From assembly GCF_000969985.1 (NCBI RefSeq), contig NZ_CP009526.1, positions 1,860,001 through 1,924,000 on the forward strand: a stretch of DNA of 64,000 nt. The letters are read 5' to 3'. Positions within the stretch are counted from its first letter, which is position 1. Each line of letters begins with the position of its first letter. Position numbers and translations under genes: made by a program. Under the pieces are notes generated by a model. The model made no database searches. It was given only the letters and a program-made list of their open reading frames with translations, and was not told where the DNA came from. The stretch is from Methanosarcina barkeri str. Wiesmoor. Lineage in GTDB: Archaea; Halobacteriota; Methanosarcinia; Methanosarcinales; Methanosarcinaceae. Of the stretch, positions 54,508-63,382 are shown piece by piece.

Positions 54508-55695
54508 ATGGACTTTGATGCAGTTGGTGACTTCGTATATAAAGTTATTGGGACTATAGGATCCGATAAGAAGAATCTGCGTTCTTCGATTGATTTTGCC
54601 CTGGATCTTGCGGAAGAAAAATCGTTATCCCCCAATGATTTACTTGACCTTTCGAATGCCTGTAAGCAGCAGAAAATGGTTATGGAAGAATATGTTTTCG
54701 CAAAAGCCTGTTTCATAAGAGCTTCGGGAAAGCTCCGTGAAGAAGCCTGTTTTTCGCTGGGCACTGCCGCGCATATTTTGGGCTTTTCTCTTGAAGCTGA
54801 GGCAAGTTATCTGGAGGCCCTAAAAGAAAATCCAGAAAATGGAGATGTAAGGTGTGCCTATGCCGAACTTCTTTTAGACCTTGGAAGGACAGAGGCTGCT
54901 GATAAGGAATATAAAAAGGTACTTGAAGCTTCTCCAGAACATGTAAAAGCGAATACAGGATATGCTTATCTCCTGACCGAGTACGGGTACGTAAGAGAAG
55001 CCGAAGAGTGCTACTCAAGGGCACTTACGGCAGATCCTGACTATGTCCCTGCCAGAGGCGGGTACGCAAACCTGCTCTTTGATCTGGGGAGACTCAGGGA
55101 CGCGGAAAAGGAATACAAGCTTGCAATAATACTAGATCCTGAAGACCCAAGCCTCCATCACAACTGTGGAGTTTTACTTTCTTTCCTGGGGCGCTCTTCA
55201 GAAGCCGAAGGTGAGTACAGAAAAGCTCTTTCTCTTAACCCGAGACACAGGCGGACTCTTTTTAACTACGGAAATCTCCTTGCAAGAGAAGGCAGAGCTT
55301 CAGAAGCCGAAGAGCAATACACGGAAGCCCTTGCCCTTGATCAGAATGATGCAAAAGTTCATTCCAATTATGCAAATCTTCTGGCCCGCTTTGGAAGGAG
55401 ATATGAAGCTGAAATGGAATACAAGAAAGCGCTCAGTCTGGACCCCGAGAGTGCTGAAGGACATTACAGTTACGGCAACCTTCTTTCGGAGATCGGGCGC
55501 CTTGGTGAAGCCCAGGACCAGTATGAGAAGGCTCTTGTCTTGAATCCCTATTACCCACCTATTCACTACAGTTACGGCCTTCTTATGAGAAAGATGGGGC
55601 ACTTTGACGAAGCCAAAAAGGAATATACGAAGGCCATGCAGCTCGATCCGGATATCGGAAGCAAAATGACCGAAACCTGGATTATTCTGGACTAA
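54508..55695 (+). CDS. TPR-repeat protein 1
   Basis: This 395-residue protein has an N-terminal helical head (DFDAVGDFVYKVIGTIGSDK) and then about eight 34-residue TPR units from ~residue 85 to the end, e.g. AEASYLEALKENPENGDVRC and AEKEYKLAIILDPEDPSLHH. TPR arrays bind other proteins. The gene has gaggtg before ATG 54508. It is a paralog of the TPR protein at 57983, sharing the head pattern (DAVGDFVYKVI against DAIDELVFRVI). A PPP phosphatase gene lies between them on the opposite strand. Confidence 0.9.
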   Translation: MDFDAVGDFVYKVIGTIGSDKKNLRSSIDFALDLAEEKSLSPNDLLDLSNACKQQKMVMEEYVFAKACFIRASGKLREEACFSLGTAAHILGFSLEAEASYLEALKENPENGDVRCAYAELLLDLGRTEAADKEYKKVLEASPEHVKANTGYAYLLTEYGYVREAEECYSRALTADPDYVPARGGYANLLFDLGRLRDAEKEYKLAIILDPEDPSLHHNCGVLLSFLGRSSEAEGEYRKALSLNPRHRRTLFNYGNLLAREGRASEAEEQYTEALALDQNDAKVHSNYANLLARFGRRYEAEMEYKKALSLDPESAEGHYSYGNLLSEIGRLGEAQDQYEKALVLNPYYPPIHYSYGLLMRKMGHFDEAKKEYTKAMQLDPDIGSKMTETWIILD

Positions 55696-55872
55696 AAGAA
55701 ATGTCTGGAATTTTATCTGATCTTTCCCTAACTTATTCTGATCAAAATAACATCCAACCCGGCATTTTTTACTTTTTATTAATCCTTTGAATATGGACTG
55801 ACATCTTCAAAACAAACTACAGTAGAGTTTTTAGGAGAAAGAATGGTTCAAAAGGAATACGTTTTTTCTCCA

Positions 55873-55945
55873 GGTAGTCTTCCTTCGGGTAAGCTTTCTT
55901 TTGATAGTCTTCCTTTGGGTAAGCTTTCTTTTGAGTAAGTTTTCT
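55873..55945. repeat. ~36-bp tandem repeat (two and a half copies)
   Basis: Units with agtcttcctt(c/t)gggtaagctttc recur just past the 3' end of the phosphatase gene. Its minus-strand translation gives KAYPKEDYQKKAYPKEDY, a repeat artefact. Confidence 0.7.
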
Positions 55946-55952
55946 TTTATTC

Positions 55953-56759
55953 CTACTGCTTTCCAAAGACGAAAAGTTTAATCTCTTCTTTTTCAAATAG
56001 CGCAAAAGCCGCCGCATTCCCTAGTCCAACATAGTCAGGGCAGGAAAATAGAGAGAGCAATTTCCCATCAAACCACCATCTGTACCCATTTTCAAGGGCT
56101 GTATGGCCTCTTATAATCCTTTTCAGGTTATTTGTCTGTAAAAAGCCATCTACAATATCTGGCCCGAACTCTTTTACAGTCGAGCCTCGGGTTGAAGCGG
56201 TGAGTCCAGGGTGTTTCGAAGGATCATTCCAGAGATAAGGAAAAGCAAAGGCTTCTTCCTTCCTGATGTCGTCAATGCTGCCGGTTCCGTTAATCCCGCC
56301 GTGTACGCAAAATGTATGCTCCGAAAGTACAGCTGCTATCGGCATTTTATCATATGTCCGGCTTGTCCTTAGAAGAAAACCCTGATCGAAACCGATTTCC
56401 TCAAAAAAGCCATAGTAGAGGTTCATATCCACAGTTTCGTGATTTCCCCTGAGTAAGAATATGTGCTCAGGCTCTTCAAGCTTCAGTCGAAAAACTCTTG
56501 TAAGTACTTCGACACCTTGAGGTCCTCTGTCCACGTAATCTCCGAGAAAAAGAATATTCTTACAGTTTATTTCTTGCCTTTTTTCTATTATGAATTCAAG
56601 GGCCTGAAGGTCCCCGTGAATATCCCCAATAATCATTATAGGTTCGGCGTCAATTCGAAGCACGGCAGGTTCTGACTCCAAAACTCTGTCTATTTTCGGG
56701 AGAATAAGAAGCAGTTCTTCCTTTGCGGCAATTTTCCTGGAGACCTTTCCTGATACCAT
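55953..56759 (-). CDS. PPP-family serine/threonine protein phosphatase
   Basis: This ~268-residue protein has the PPP core motifs: IIGDIHGDLQALEFII, FLGDYVDRGPQGVEVL, FLLRGNHETVDMNLYYG, then CVHGGINGTGSID and RIIRGHTALENGYRWW. These match eukaryotic-type PP1/PP2A/PP5 phosphatases. It dephosphorylates proteins in the cytoplasm, and the metal ligands are complete. ATG 56759 follows gaggtgag and is preferred to 56804. It is flanked by the two TPR proteins, which suggests scaffold-type regulation but does not prove it. Confidence 0.92.
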   Translation of the reverse strand: MVSGKVSRKIAAKEELLLILPKIDRVLESEPAVLRIDAEPIMIIGDIHGDLQALEFIIEKRQEINCKNILFLGDYVDRGPQGVEVLTRVFRLKLEEPEHIFLLRGNHETVDMNLYYGFFEEIGFDQGFLLRTSRTYDKMPIAAVLSEHTFCVHGGINGTGSIDDIRKEEAFAFPYLWNDPSKHPGLTASTRGSTVKEFGPDIVDGFLQTNNLKRIIRGHTALENGYRWWFDGKLLSLFSCPDYVGLGNAAAFALFEKEEIKLFVFGKQ

Positions 56760-57181
56760 GAGCTCACCTCTGTTCAAGTTCCTCTTAGAGAGCCGATTTG
56801 ACATTTTCTATATGGGCTCTCTTAAGAAAGCTAATCTGAAAGCGTTCTTTAGATACAGGTAATTTTTATGCGATAAATATTTCCAGGCTTTAAGAAGAAA
56901 TCCTTCCAGTATCCGTATGACATCAAATATCTTAATTTTTGTTTGTGAAGGCAGGCTTATAGTGTCAAAGTCTAAAATCAAGTATGCAAACTTAATAGAT
57001 TAAGAAATTAAAAGTTCAAGCAATTAAAAATTTAGGCAACTTAAAGTTCAAGCGACCAGGTAGACAACAAGAAGTTCAGGCAACAAGGAGTTCAGGCAAC
57101 AAGGAATTAAGACAATTAAAAATCCATAAATTACATCTATTTATAAAAATCTTTATTCAGCATATACACGGAGGCAGATTT
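56760..57181. other. Gap with short direct repeats (gttcaggcaaca type)
   Basis: About 420 bp. From 57010 to 57110 units near aagttcaagcaa and gttcaggcaacaagga recur six to seven times. The right end has an acggagg Shine-Dalgarno for the next gene. Confidence 0.6.
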
Positions 57182-57571
57182 ATGGAACTTGATATCAATG
57201 AGCAGGATCCTGAAGACATGGATCTTACAGATGTTGTGCTTGAATACGATGATATTGTCTCTGCAATCTCAGTTCTGGAAAAACGCAGAGAGGAATTGAG
57301 AACACATATCCTCAACACCTTCACGGAAAAAGAGATCGATGTATTGAGAGTTGGGGATGTGGAACTCAGGCGGCAGAAGGTTGAATGGAAACTCTGGCGT
57401 ATCAACAGGTTAAAACCCTATCTTGTGAAGAAAGATCTCTGGGATATAGTTGAGTCAGTTGACAGGAAAATTCTCACCAAACTAATAGAAAAAGGAATCC
57501 TGAATGAAGAAGAACTTCAAGGTACATATGATGTAGAAACACGGTATAGTTTACGTGTAAAAAGGTCCTGA
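57182..57571 (+). CDS. Conserved-looking hypothetical protein (129 aa) with coiled-coil start
   Basis: The start ATG is preceded by acggagg. An acidic head (NEQDPEDMDLTDVVLEYDDI) leads into a helix VSAISVLEKRREELRTHILN. The rest has VLRVGDVELRRQKVEWKLWR and a winged-helix-like DLWDIVESVDRKILTKLIEK. No family is recognised with confidence; a DNA- or protein-binding role would be a guess. It lies between the phosphatase and TPR protein 2. Confidence 0.7.
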   Translation: MELDINEQDPEDMDLTDVVLEYDDIVSAISVLEKRREELRTHILNTFTEKEIDVLRVGDVELRRQKVEWKLWRINRLKPYLVKKDLWDIVESVDRKILTKLIEKGILNEEELQGTYDVETRYSLRVKRS

Positions 57572-57982
57572 ACAAATTGGAAAAATATTCTGAAGGAGCA
57601 GGAAGAGTTTATCAGGTGAAGGAGCCGGGATACACTATACAGTTTACACTAGGCAGGTTCCGAATGAATGAAATGAAGTAGAATCTAAATGAATAGAGAA
57701 TCCTTCAGGTGAAAACTTCGAGAAGATTAATCTTTTTGATTCTCTCTTTTTGATTCTCTTTTCGTTTTCTCATTTCGTTTTCTCTTTTCGTTTTTCATTT
57801 CGTTTTCTCTTTTCGTTTTCTCTATTTTTCTAAATTTCGAATACAGGTACTTTTTTAATATATTATAAAACTGTCTTTTTAATATTTCATATTTCGTTTT
57901 TATTTAAATAACGAGACGGCCAACTATTTATATCCAGCCGAATAAAATCTCTTTAGAGGTAAATTTCAGGAGGTTCTTAGAC
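57572..57982. other. Gap with ~17-bp cttttcgttttct repeats
   Basis: From 57736 to 57830 tttctcttttcgtt-type units recur six to seven times. No coding feature. A caggagg Shine-Dalgarno sits at 57969 before TPR protein 2. Confidence 0.6.
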
Positions 57983-59032
57983 ATGGAGATTGATGCTATA
58001 GATGAGCTGGTTTTTCGTGTAATCGAACAGGTTGCAGCTGATAACTGTGACTTCGATGAGGTCGTTAAGTTTGTCGTTTCCTTCTCAAATGAGCATTCGC
58101 TTTCCCAGGAAATCCTACTGAAACTTTCATCTATTTTTGATAAAGATTCAATGTACAGGGAGAAGTATGTAATTACCAGAGCCTGCGCTTCGTTATTTTC
58201 AGGAAAAGCCAGGGAAGACACCCTTATGGAGGCAGGAAAAACAGCTTTTCTACTGGGACTTGATGAACTTGCTGTACGTGAATTCAAAGAAATCCTTCAG
58301 CAGAACCCCCAAAATGTCGAAGCACTTAGTGGGTATGGAACAGTTCTGGCTAAGGAAGGAAAAAACGCTGCTGCACGGATTCAATACGAAAAAGCCCTGG
58401 AATTCAATCCTTACCACGTAGATACGCTTTGCAATTATGGCTACCTGCTTTACAGGCTCAAAAAACTGGATGAGGCCGAAGAAGTATATAGCCGTGCTTT
58501 GATTCTTGACCGGGAGAATGTAAGCGCACACTGTGGGTATGGGATTCTACTTTCCAAACGCGGACAAAAGAATGAAGCAAGTTACCATTATACTCGAGCT
58601 CTTGAGCTTGATCCTGGCCATGTGGAATCAAATTTTCGCTATGCCCGTCTCCTTGAAGAAAAGGGAGAACCCCTTGATGCCGAGAAACATTACATAGTAG
58701 CCCTCAAAGCTGAGTCTGCTGATCCGCGCCCGCACATTTTCTATGCCCGTTTGCTTGCAGAACACGGTTTTATTCATGGGGCAAGGGTGCACTTCAGGTG
58801 TGCTCTTAAACTGAACCCTGAAGATGTTGAAGCTCATTGTGAGTATGCCAGGCTGCTTGCCAGGTTTGGGCACAGGCACGAAGCTGAGGTACAGTACAAA
58901 AAAGCCCTTGAGCTTGACCCCGGGCATTTCGGGACTCTGAAAGGTTACGCGGAGTTACTAAAAGAAAAAGGGCAGTATGCAGCCGCCGAAGAAATTTACA
59001 GACAGGTTGAGTTATTTAAACGGAGTGCCTGA
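57983..59032 (+). CDS. TPR-repeat protein 2
   Basis: This 349-residue protein has a helical head (EIDAIDELVFRVIEQVAADN) and about seven TPR units, e.g. AVREFKEILQQNPQNVEALS, AARIQYEKALEFNPYHVDTL and AEVQYKKALELDPGHFGTLK. The caggagg just upstream supports ATG 57983. It is a paralog of TPR protein 1. Such proteins mediate protein-protein contacts; the partner is unknown. Confidence 0.9.
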   Translation: MEIDAIDELVFRVIEQVAADNCDFDEVVKFVVSFSNEHSLSQEILLKLSSIFDKDSMYREKYVITRACASLFSGKAREDTLMEAGKTAFLLGLDELAVREFKEILQQNPQNVEALSGYGTVLAKEGKNAAARIQYEKALEFNPYHVDTLCNYGYLLYRLKKLDEAEEVYSRALILDRENVSAHCGYGILLSKRGQKNEASYHYTRALELDPGHVESNFRYARLLEEKGEPLDAEKHYIVALKAESADPRPHIFYARLLAEHGFIHGARVHFRCALKLNPEDVEAHCEYARLLARFGHRHEAEVQYKKALELDPGHFGTLKGYAELLKEKGQYAAAEEIYRQVELFKRSA

Positions 59033-59084
59033 TAACCGAATGCCTGATAACTGAATGCCCGATAATTGAATGCCTGATGACCGA

Positions 59085-59810
59085 TTAATATAGCCTGATC
59101 GGTTCAACTTCCATTATTTCCATCAGGCAGGCAGTGATATCAAGTACCTCACGGATCGAATCTATAATAATTCCATCAGAAGTTGCCAAAACTATCTTTT
59201 TTTCTGGATTTCCTCCCTCCGTTTTCAGCTCAAAGTCCGCGATTTTTGAGGTTCTTGCCTCGCCTGAAATTCCGTATTCTTTCATTTTATGGCGAATGAA
59301 GCCTGCAAGCTCCCCGCTTTTGCTGATCTGGGCGTCAAGGAGAAAAATGACTGATTTTGGACCTGTTTCGGAAAGAAACTTGAGGACTACATTGAGAGCT
59401 TCCTCTATATCTTCGGCCTGTTTTGCTTTGCTAAAATAGTAGCGAGTATCTCTTATGTACCCGTCATCACAGAACCACATGGGTTCTTTTTTTAGCAGGC
59501 TGTCCACACTCAGCAGGACATTGTAACCATCAAGGAGAAGATACCTACCTTTTATGCCTGTACATGCCACTTTTTTATTTATTCTGGAAACTATCCTGTC
59601 CGGAGGCATGATTACTCTTGTGAGAATGTATCGTTCTTCCAGGCTGAGCTGGAAGTGGTCAGCTACGAAACGGATGGTCGAAAACTTTGGATAGCCCCAC
59701 CGGAGTATGTTCCGGATATCCCGCGCAGGTTTGAGTAATTTTTCTTTGAGTAATTCCTCTTTCGGACAGGAATCGGAAAGATCGGCTGAACTTACATACG
59801 TATCTCTCAT
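59085..59810 (-). CDS. DUF434 / PIN-like domain protein
   Basis: This 241-residue protein has an N-terminal DUF434-like region (LLKPARDIRNILRWGYPKFS) followed by a PIN-like part. That part has GRYLLLDGYNVLLSVDSLL and Asp-rich strands (SVIFLLDAQISKSG, IVLATSDGIIID). The domain pair occurs in archaea and is suspected to be a nuclease-like fold; the activity is not established. It is divergent from alanine dehydrogenase. Confidence 0.78.
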   Translation of the reverse strand: MRDTYVSSADLSDSCPKEELLKEKLLKPARDIRNILRWGYPKFSTIRFVADHFQLSLEERYILTRVIMPPDRIVSRINKKVACTGIKGRYLLLDGYNVLLSVDSLLKKEPMWFCDDGYIRDTRYYFSKAKQAEDIEEALNVVLKFLSETGPKSVIFLLDAQISKSGELAGFIRHKMKEYGISGEARTSKIADFELKTEGGNPEKKIVLATSDGIIIDSIREVLDITACLMEIMEVEPIRLY

Positions 59811-60009
59811 TAATGGTTTCTCCTTTTGGGAAGGGAGTTCTTTAAATGAGTGAAGATATATGTTATATATACATATTTGCGGAAATAAAAATACTAATGT
59901 GATTTCAGACCATCAGTTTATCCCTTTGGTTTTCATTTCAGTTTTCTGTTCAATTTTATCTTGGTTTTCAGCTGTGAGCCAGCTCACGGTTCCGGCTGGA
60001 GGGTTTATT

Positions 60010-60990
60010 ATGGAAATATTATGGCTGGCTCAGGAAGAAGTAATAAATGTAATAGATATGAGTTCTGATATGCAGGTCGTAGAAAGGGCTTTCAGGCAGC
60101 ATGGGCTTGGTAGGGTCCAGATGCCTCCAAAGTCTTACCTTTATTATACGGCGTATAACGGGGATCTGCGGACAATGCCTGCATATCTTGAAGAGGAGAA
60201 TATTACTGGTGTGAAAATTGTAAACGTCCACCCTGGAAACCCGGATCGTGGGCTTCCCACGGTAATGGCGCTTATTGTTCTCATTTCTCCGGAAACAGGC
60301 GTTCCTGTAGCAATTATGGACGGAACCTACCTGACTGACGTCAGGACAGGAGCTGCAGGGGGAATTGCCGCAAAATACCTCGCAAGGAAGGATTCAAAAG
60401 TTATAGGCCTTGTTGGGGCCGGAAACCAGGCAAAGACTCAACTCAAAGCTCTTTGCGAAGTTTTTGAACCCGAACTGGTAAGGGTTACTTCCAGCACAAA
60501 GGAAAGTTCTGAGCAATTTATCCGGGAAATGGCAGATACTACTCCCTGTGAAATCCGTTACGAAGAAAACATTGAAAAGGTCTGCAACTGCGATATCCTT
60601 GTTACGACCACTCCTACCAGAAAACCTATCGTAAAGGCCCAGTGGATCAAAGAAGGCACTCATATAAATGCGATAGGGGCTGATGCAGTAGGAAAAGAAG
60701 AACTTGACCCTGAACTATTAATCCGGTCCAAGATAATTGTGGACGATATTGTCCAGGCGCTTCACTCCGGAGAAGTAAACGTTCCTCTCTCCAAGCACTA
60801 CATCTCGGAAAACGATATTCATGCCGAGCTCGGTGAAGTAATAGTTGGCCTGAAACCCGGCAGGACAAGTGATGAAGAAATTACGATCTTCGATTCAACA
60901 GGTCTCGCTATTCAGGATGTTGCAAGTGCGCACCTGGTTTATGAAAGGGCTGTCAGTAAAGGGCTCGGCAAGCAAGTTCTTATGTTCTGA
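60010..60990 (+). CDS. ala: Alanine dehydrogenase, ornithine cyclodeaminase family
   Basis: This ~326-residue enzyme has GGFI before ATG 60010 with ggagg at the right distance; the longer ORF from 59860 lacks family match. Motifs are VQMPPKSYLYYTAYNGDLRT, MDGTYLTDVRTGAAGGIAAK, the NAD-binding VIGLVGAGNQAKTQLKALC and the later INAIGADAVGKEELDPELL. Archaeal Ala (AF1665-type) interconverts alanine and pyruvate with NAD+. Relatives are ornithine cyclodeaminases, so the substrate is inferred from overall similarity. It is read divergently from the DUF434 gene. Confidence 0.85.
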   Translation: MEILWLAQEEVINVIDMSSDMQVVERAFRQHGLGRVQMPPKSYLYYTAYNGDLRTMPAYLEEENITGVKIVNVHPGNPDRGLPTVMALIVLISPETGVPVAIMDGTYLTDVRTGAAGGIAAKYLARKDSKVIGLVGAGNQAKTQLKALCEVFEPELVRVTSSTKESSEQFIREMADTTPCEIRYEENIEKVCNCDILVTTTPTRKPIVKAQWIKEGTHINAIGADAVGKEELDPELLIRSKIIVDDIVQALHSGEVNVPLSKHYISENDIHAELGEVIVGLKPGRTSDEEITIFDSTGLAIQDVASAHLVYERAVSKGLGKQVLMF

Positions 60991-61924
60991 CCCCTGAGTT
61001 CCATCACCCGAGTCCCATCTCGGGAGGACGGGTTCGTTTCGCTCACTTCGTTCGCTCAAGCGGGGCAATTTCTATAGATATGCATGAATTTTGCTTAGGG
61101 AGAACTGTCCAAATTGCACTTTGGGTTACATGATATAGCTTTTCAAAAAAGGCTTGGCCGAAAACTCCAGCAACAATTTGGTAGATAAATCAACCGACTT
61201 AATGTTTAAGAGTCAAAAGTTGCGATAATAAGGCAATTTTCGCCCGGCAAGTGGACTAACTTTTAGAGTTAAGTCTGTTCGCGTCTCCGATGTATCTGGT
61301 AGCTACAGAGATCGTAGCCAGTTAAAGCCAGAGCTGTCGCGGTCAGTAGTGGTGAACATAGGAAAGATGAATCTATTTTTTCCCGCACTTTACTTCTTTT
61401 TCGTGATTGTAAAGTCCATAGGAAATTCTCTTACACTATGGGCTGTAGTATAGTTAGAACCATTGAAAGCTAAAAAAGAAAACAAATAGGTCACAGGTAT
61501 TCCTTCTTGGTTAGAAGCGAGAGAAGTTTAACATGAATCTTTAAATTCGAAACTATAATAGAATAAATTCACAATACATAAATAACTAGCAGTAAACCAT
61601 TTATTATTGAGTGGTTTCTGGAGGCCGGTTATACCCTCCGCGAATACTGTACTTTGTCCCCAAATATTCCAGGTTTTTAGTTCCGAATGTTCTCAATGTT
61701 CTCCTGAAACCGCTCAATACTTTTTTTGTTCAGTACTTTTTTGTTCAGTACTTTTTTGTTCAGTACTTTTTCGTTCAGTACTTTTTTCGTTCAGTACTTT
61801 TTCGTTCAGTACTTTTACGTTCAGTACTTTTTTACGCACAATACCTTTTCTAAAAAAGTTTAATCAGGTGCTCTGCCTTGTACACCTGAAGGGTATGACG
61901 CCTGCAGTTCTCAGAGACCTGTTT
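60991..61924. other. Long gap with unassigned structured stretch and repeats
   Basis: About 930 bp. The part from 61220 to 61380 is GC-richer than its surroundings and has a hairpin (CTGG-ta-GCTAC and GTAGC-CAG, 61296-61321), but no ORF. From ~61713 to 61830 ttcagtactttttcg-type units recur seven to eight times. No tRNA pattern could be recognised. Confidence 0.5.
61713..61830. repeat. ~15-bp tandem repeat, ttcagtactttttcg type
   Basis: Seven to eight copies with variants ttttg/tttcg/tacg. They end ~95 bp before the 3' end of the cobyric acid synthase gene. Confidence 0.85.
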
Positions 61925-63382
61925 TCAGATCCCTATTATTTCATAGAATTTTTCCATGTCCAGGTTCTGCTCGACTACATTTGCCAGTTCTTCATAGGCA
62001 TCACTTTCGGTCATGGAGTTTTCAGGGATATACTCAAGTCCTTTTTTCTCGTAGAGGTATTGCATAAGGGCGTCTCTTATATTTTTATTATCAAATAGCC
62101 CATGCAGGTAAGTCCCAATTACCAGGCCTGCCTTATCGATTGCACCGTCATTTCCAAAGATATTGCGGCAAGAGTCGGTTATGCCCATATGGATTTCATA
62201 TCCTTTTATTTCCTCTCCGTCTATTGGAGCAAGTATCGGGCCGTAAGCACTCACCTTTTTCGTGACCTGGATTGTTCTCTTTTTGTATTCTCCGAACTTT
62301 GTCCCTATATCCAGAAGGCCAAGGCCTTCAAATTCGGCTTCGACTCCGTTTTCAACTCCGGAATCATAAATTGTCTTACCGAGCATCTGGTAGCCGCCGC
62401 AGATCCCGAAAATCGGGATTTTTCCCTTAAATGCCTGGATTTTCTCGGCCATACCACTTGCTTTAAGGTCGAGAAGGTCATTAACCGTGTTCTTCGTGCC
62501 CGGAATCATGATCGCGTCTGGAGTTCCGAGGTCTTCATCAAGTTCTACATAGCGGATTTTAGCAGATCTTTCCAGGGGCTCGAAGTCCGTAAAGTTCGAG
62601 ATTCTTGGCAGGCGGATGACTGCGATTTCGATTTCTTTTTCGTTTTTTTCGGCTTCTTTATCCTCAAGTGAAACCGAGTCCTCAGAAGGAATGTTAAGCT
62701 TGAAATAAGGAAGTACTCCAAGTACCGGAATGCCGGTTTTTTCTTCAAGCTGTTTCAGGCCTGGCTTCAGAATTTCCAGGTCGCCTCTGAATTTGTTTAT
62801 AATAAATCCCTTGACATTTTTCCTCACATCTTCTGGAAGAAGTGCAACTGTGCCGTAGAGGCTTGCAAAAACACCTCCTCTCTCTATGTCTCCAACAAGG
62901 ATTATGGGAGCCTGTGTGAGCCTTGCAGTACCAATATTTACAATATCCCTTTCGTAGAGGTTAATCTCGGCAGCCCCTCCAGCTCCTTCCATGACAATGA
63001 TATCATGTTCGTTGCAGAGCCTTTTGAGAGCCCCTTCAAGGACTTCATTCATTTCCGCAATGGATTCGTAGTACTTACCTGCACTCCTGTCGGCATAAGG
63101 TTCTCCCAACAGGATTATCTGGGAAACGCAGTCTCCTTTGGGTTTTAGAAGAACAGGGTTCATATCAGCAGTGGGCTCAGTGCCTGCGGCTTTTGCCTGG
63201 ATTGCCTGAGCAATTCCTATTTCCTTTCCATCCTTTGTAATCCAGGAATTCAGGCTCATGTTCTGAGCCTTGAAGGGGGCAACCCTGTATTCTCTTGAAA
63301 GGATTCTGCATATGGCAGTCACGACTGAACTTTTCCCAACATGGGAAGCAGTTCCCAGGATCAAGACGCTTTTCTTTTCCAT
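61925..63382 (-). CDS. cobQ: Cobyric acid synthase
   Basis: This ~485-residue amidotransferase has the N-terminal BioD-like domain KSVLILGTASHVGKSSVVTA and QNMSLNSWITKDGKEIGIAQ. It then shows IIVMEGAGGAAEINLYERDI and the C-terminal glutamine amidotransferase Cys in IPIFGICGGYQMLGKTIYDS, with the His in GYEIHMGIT. It amidates side chains of the corrin ring in cobalamin synthesis, which methanogens need for methyl transfer. The ATG at 63382 is preferred over GTG 63391. No other cobalamin gene adjoins in this window. Confidence 0.95.
   Translation of the reverse strand: MEKKSVLILGTASHVGKSSVVTAICRILSREYRVAPFKAQNMSLNSWITKDGKEIGIAQAIQAKAAGTEPTADMNPVLLKPKGDCVSQIILLGEPYADRSAGKYYESIAEMNEVLEGALKRLCNEHDIIVMEGAGGAAEINLYERDIVNIGTARLTQAPIILVGDIERGGVFASLYGTVALLPEDVRKNVKGFIINKFRGDLEILKPGLKQLEEKTGIPVLGVLPYFKLNIPSEDSVSLEDKEAEKNEKEIEIAVIRLPRISNFTDFEPLERSAKIRYVELDEDLGTPDAIMIPGTKNTVNDLLDLKASGMAEKIQAFKGKIPIFGICGGYQMLGKTIYDSGVENGVEAEFEGLGLLDIGTKFGEYKKRTIQVTKKVSAYGPILAPIDGEEIKGYEIHMGITDSCRNIFGNDGAIDKAGLVIGTYLHGLFDNKNIRDALMQYLYEKKGLEYIPENSMTESDAYEELANVVEQNLDMEKFYEIIGI

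Noticed and set aside
61607-62098. Plus-strand ORF over the ttcagtac repeats and into cobQ
   Set aside because: Repeat translation (Phe-Ser-Val-Leu) overlapping a well-supported gene on the other strand.
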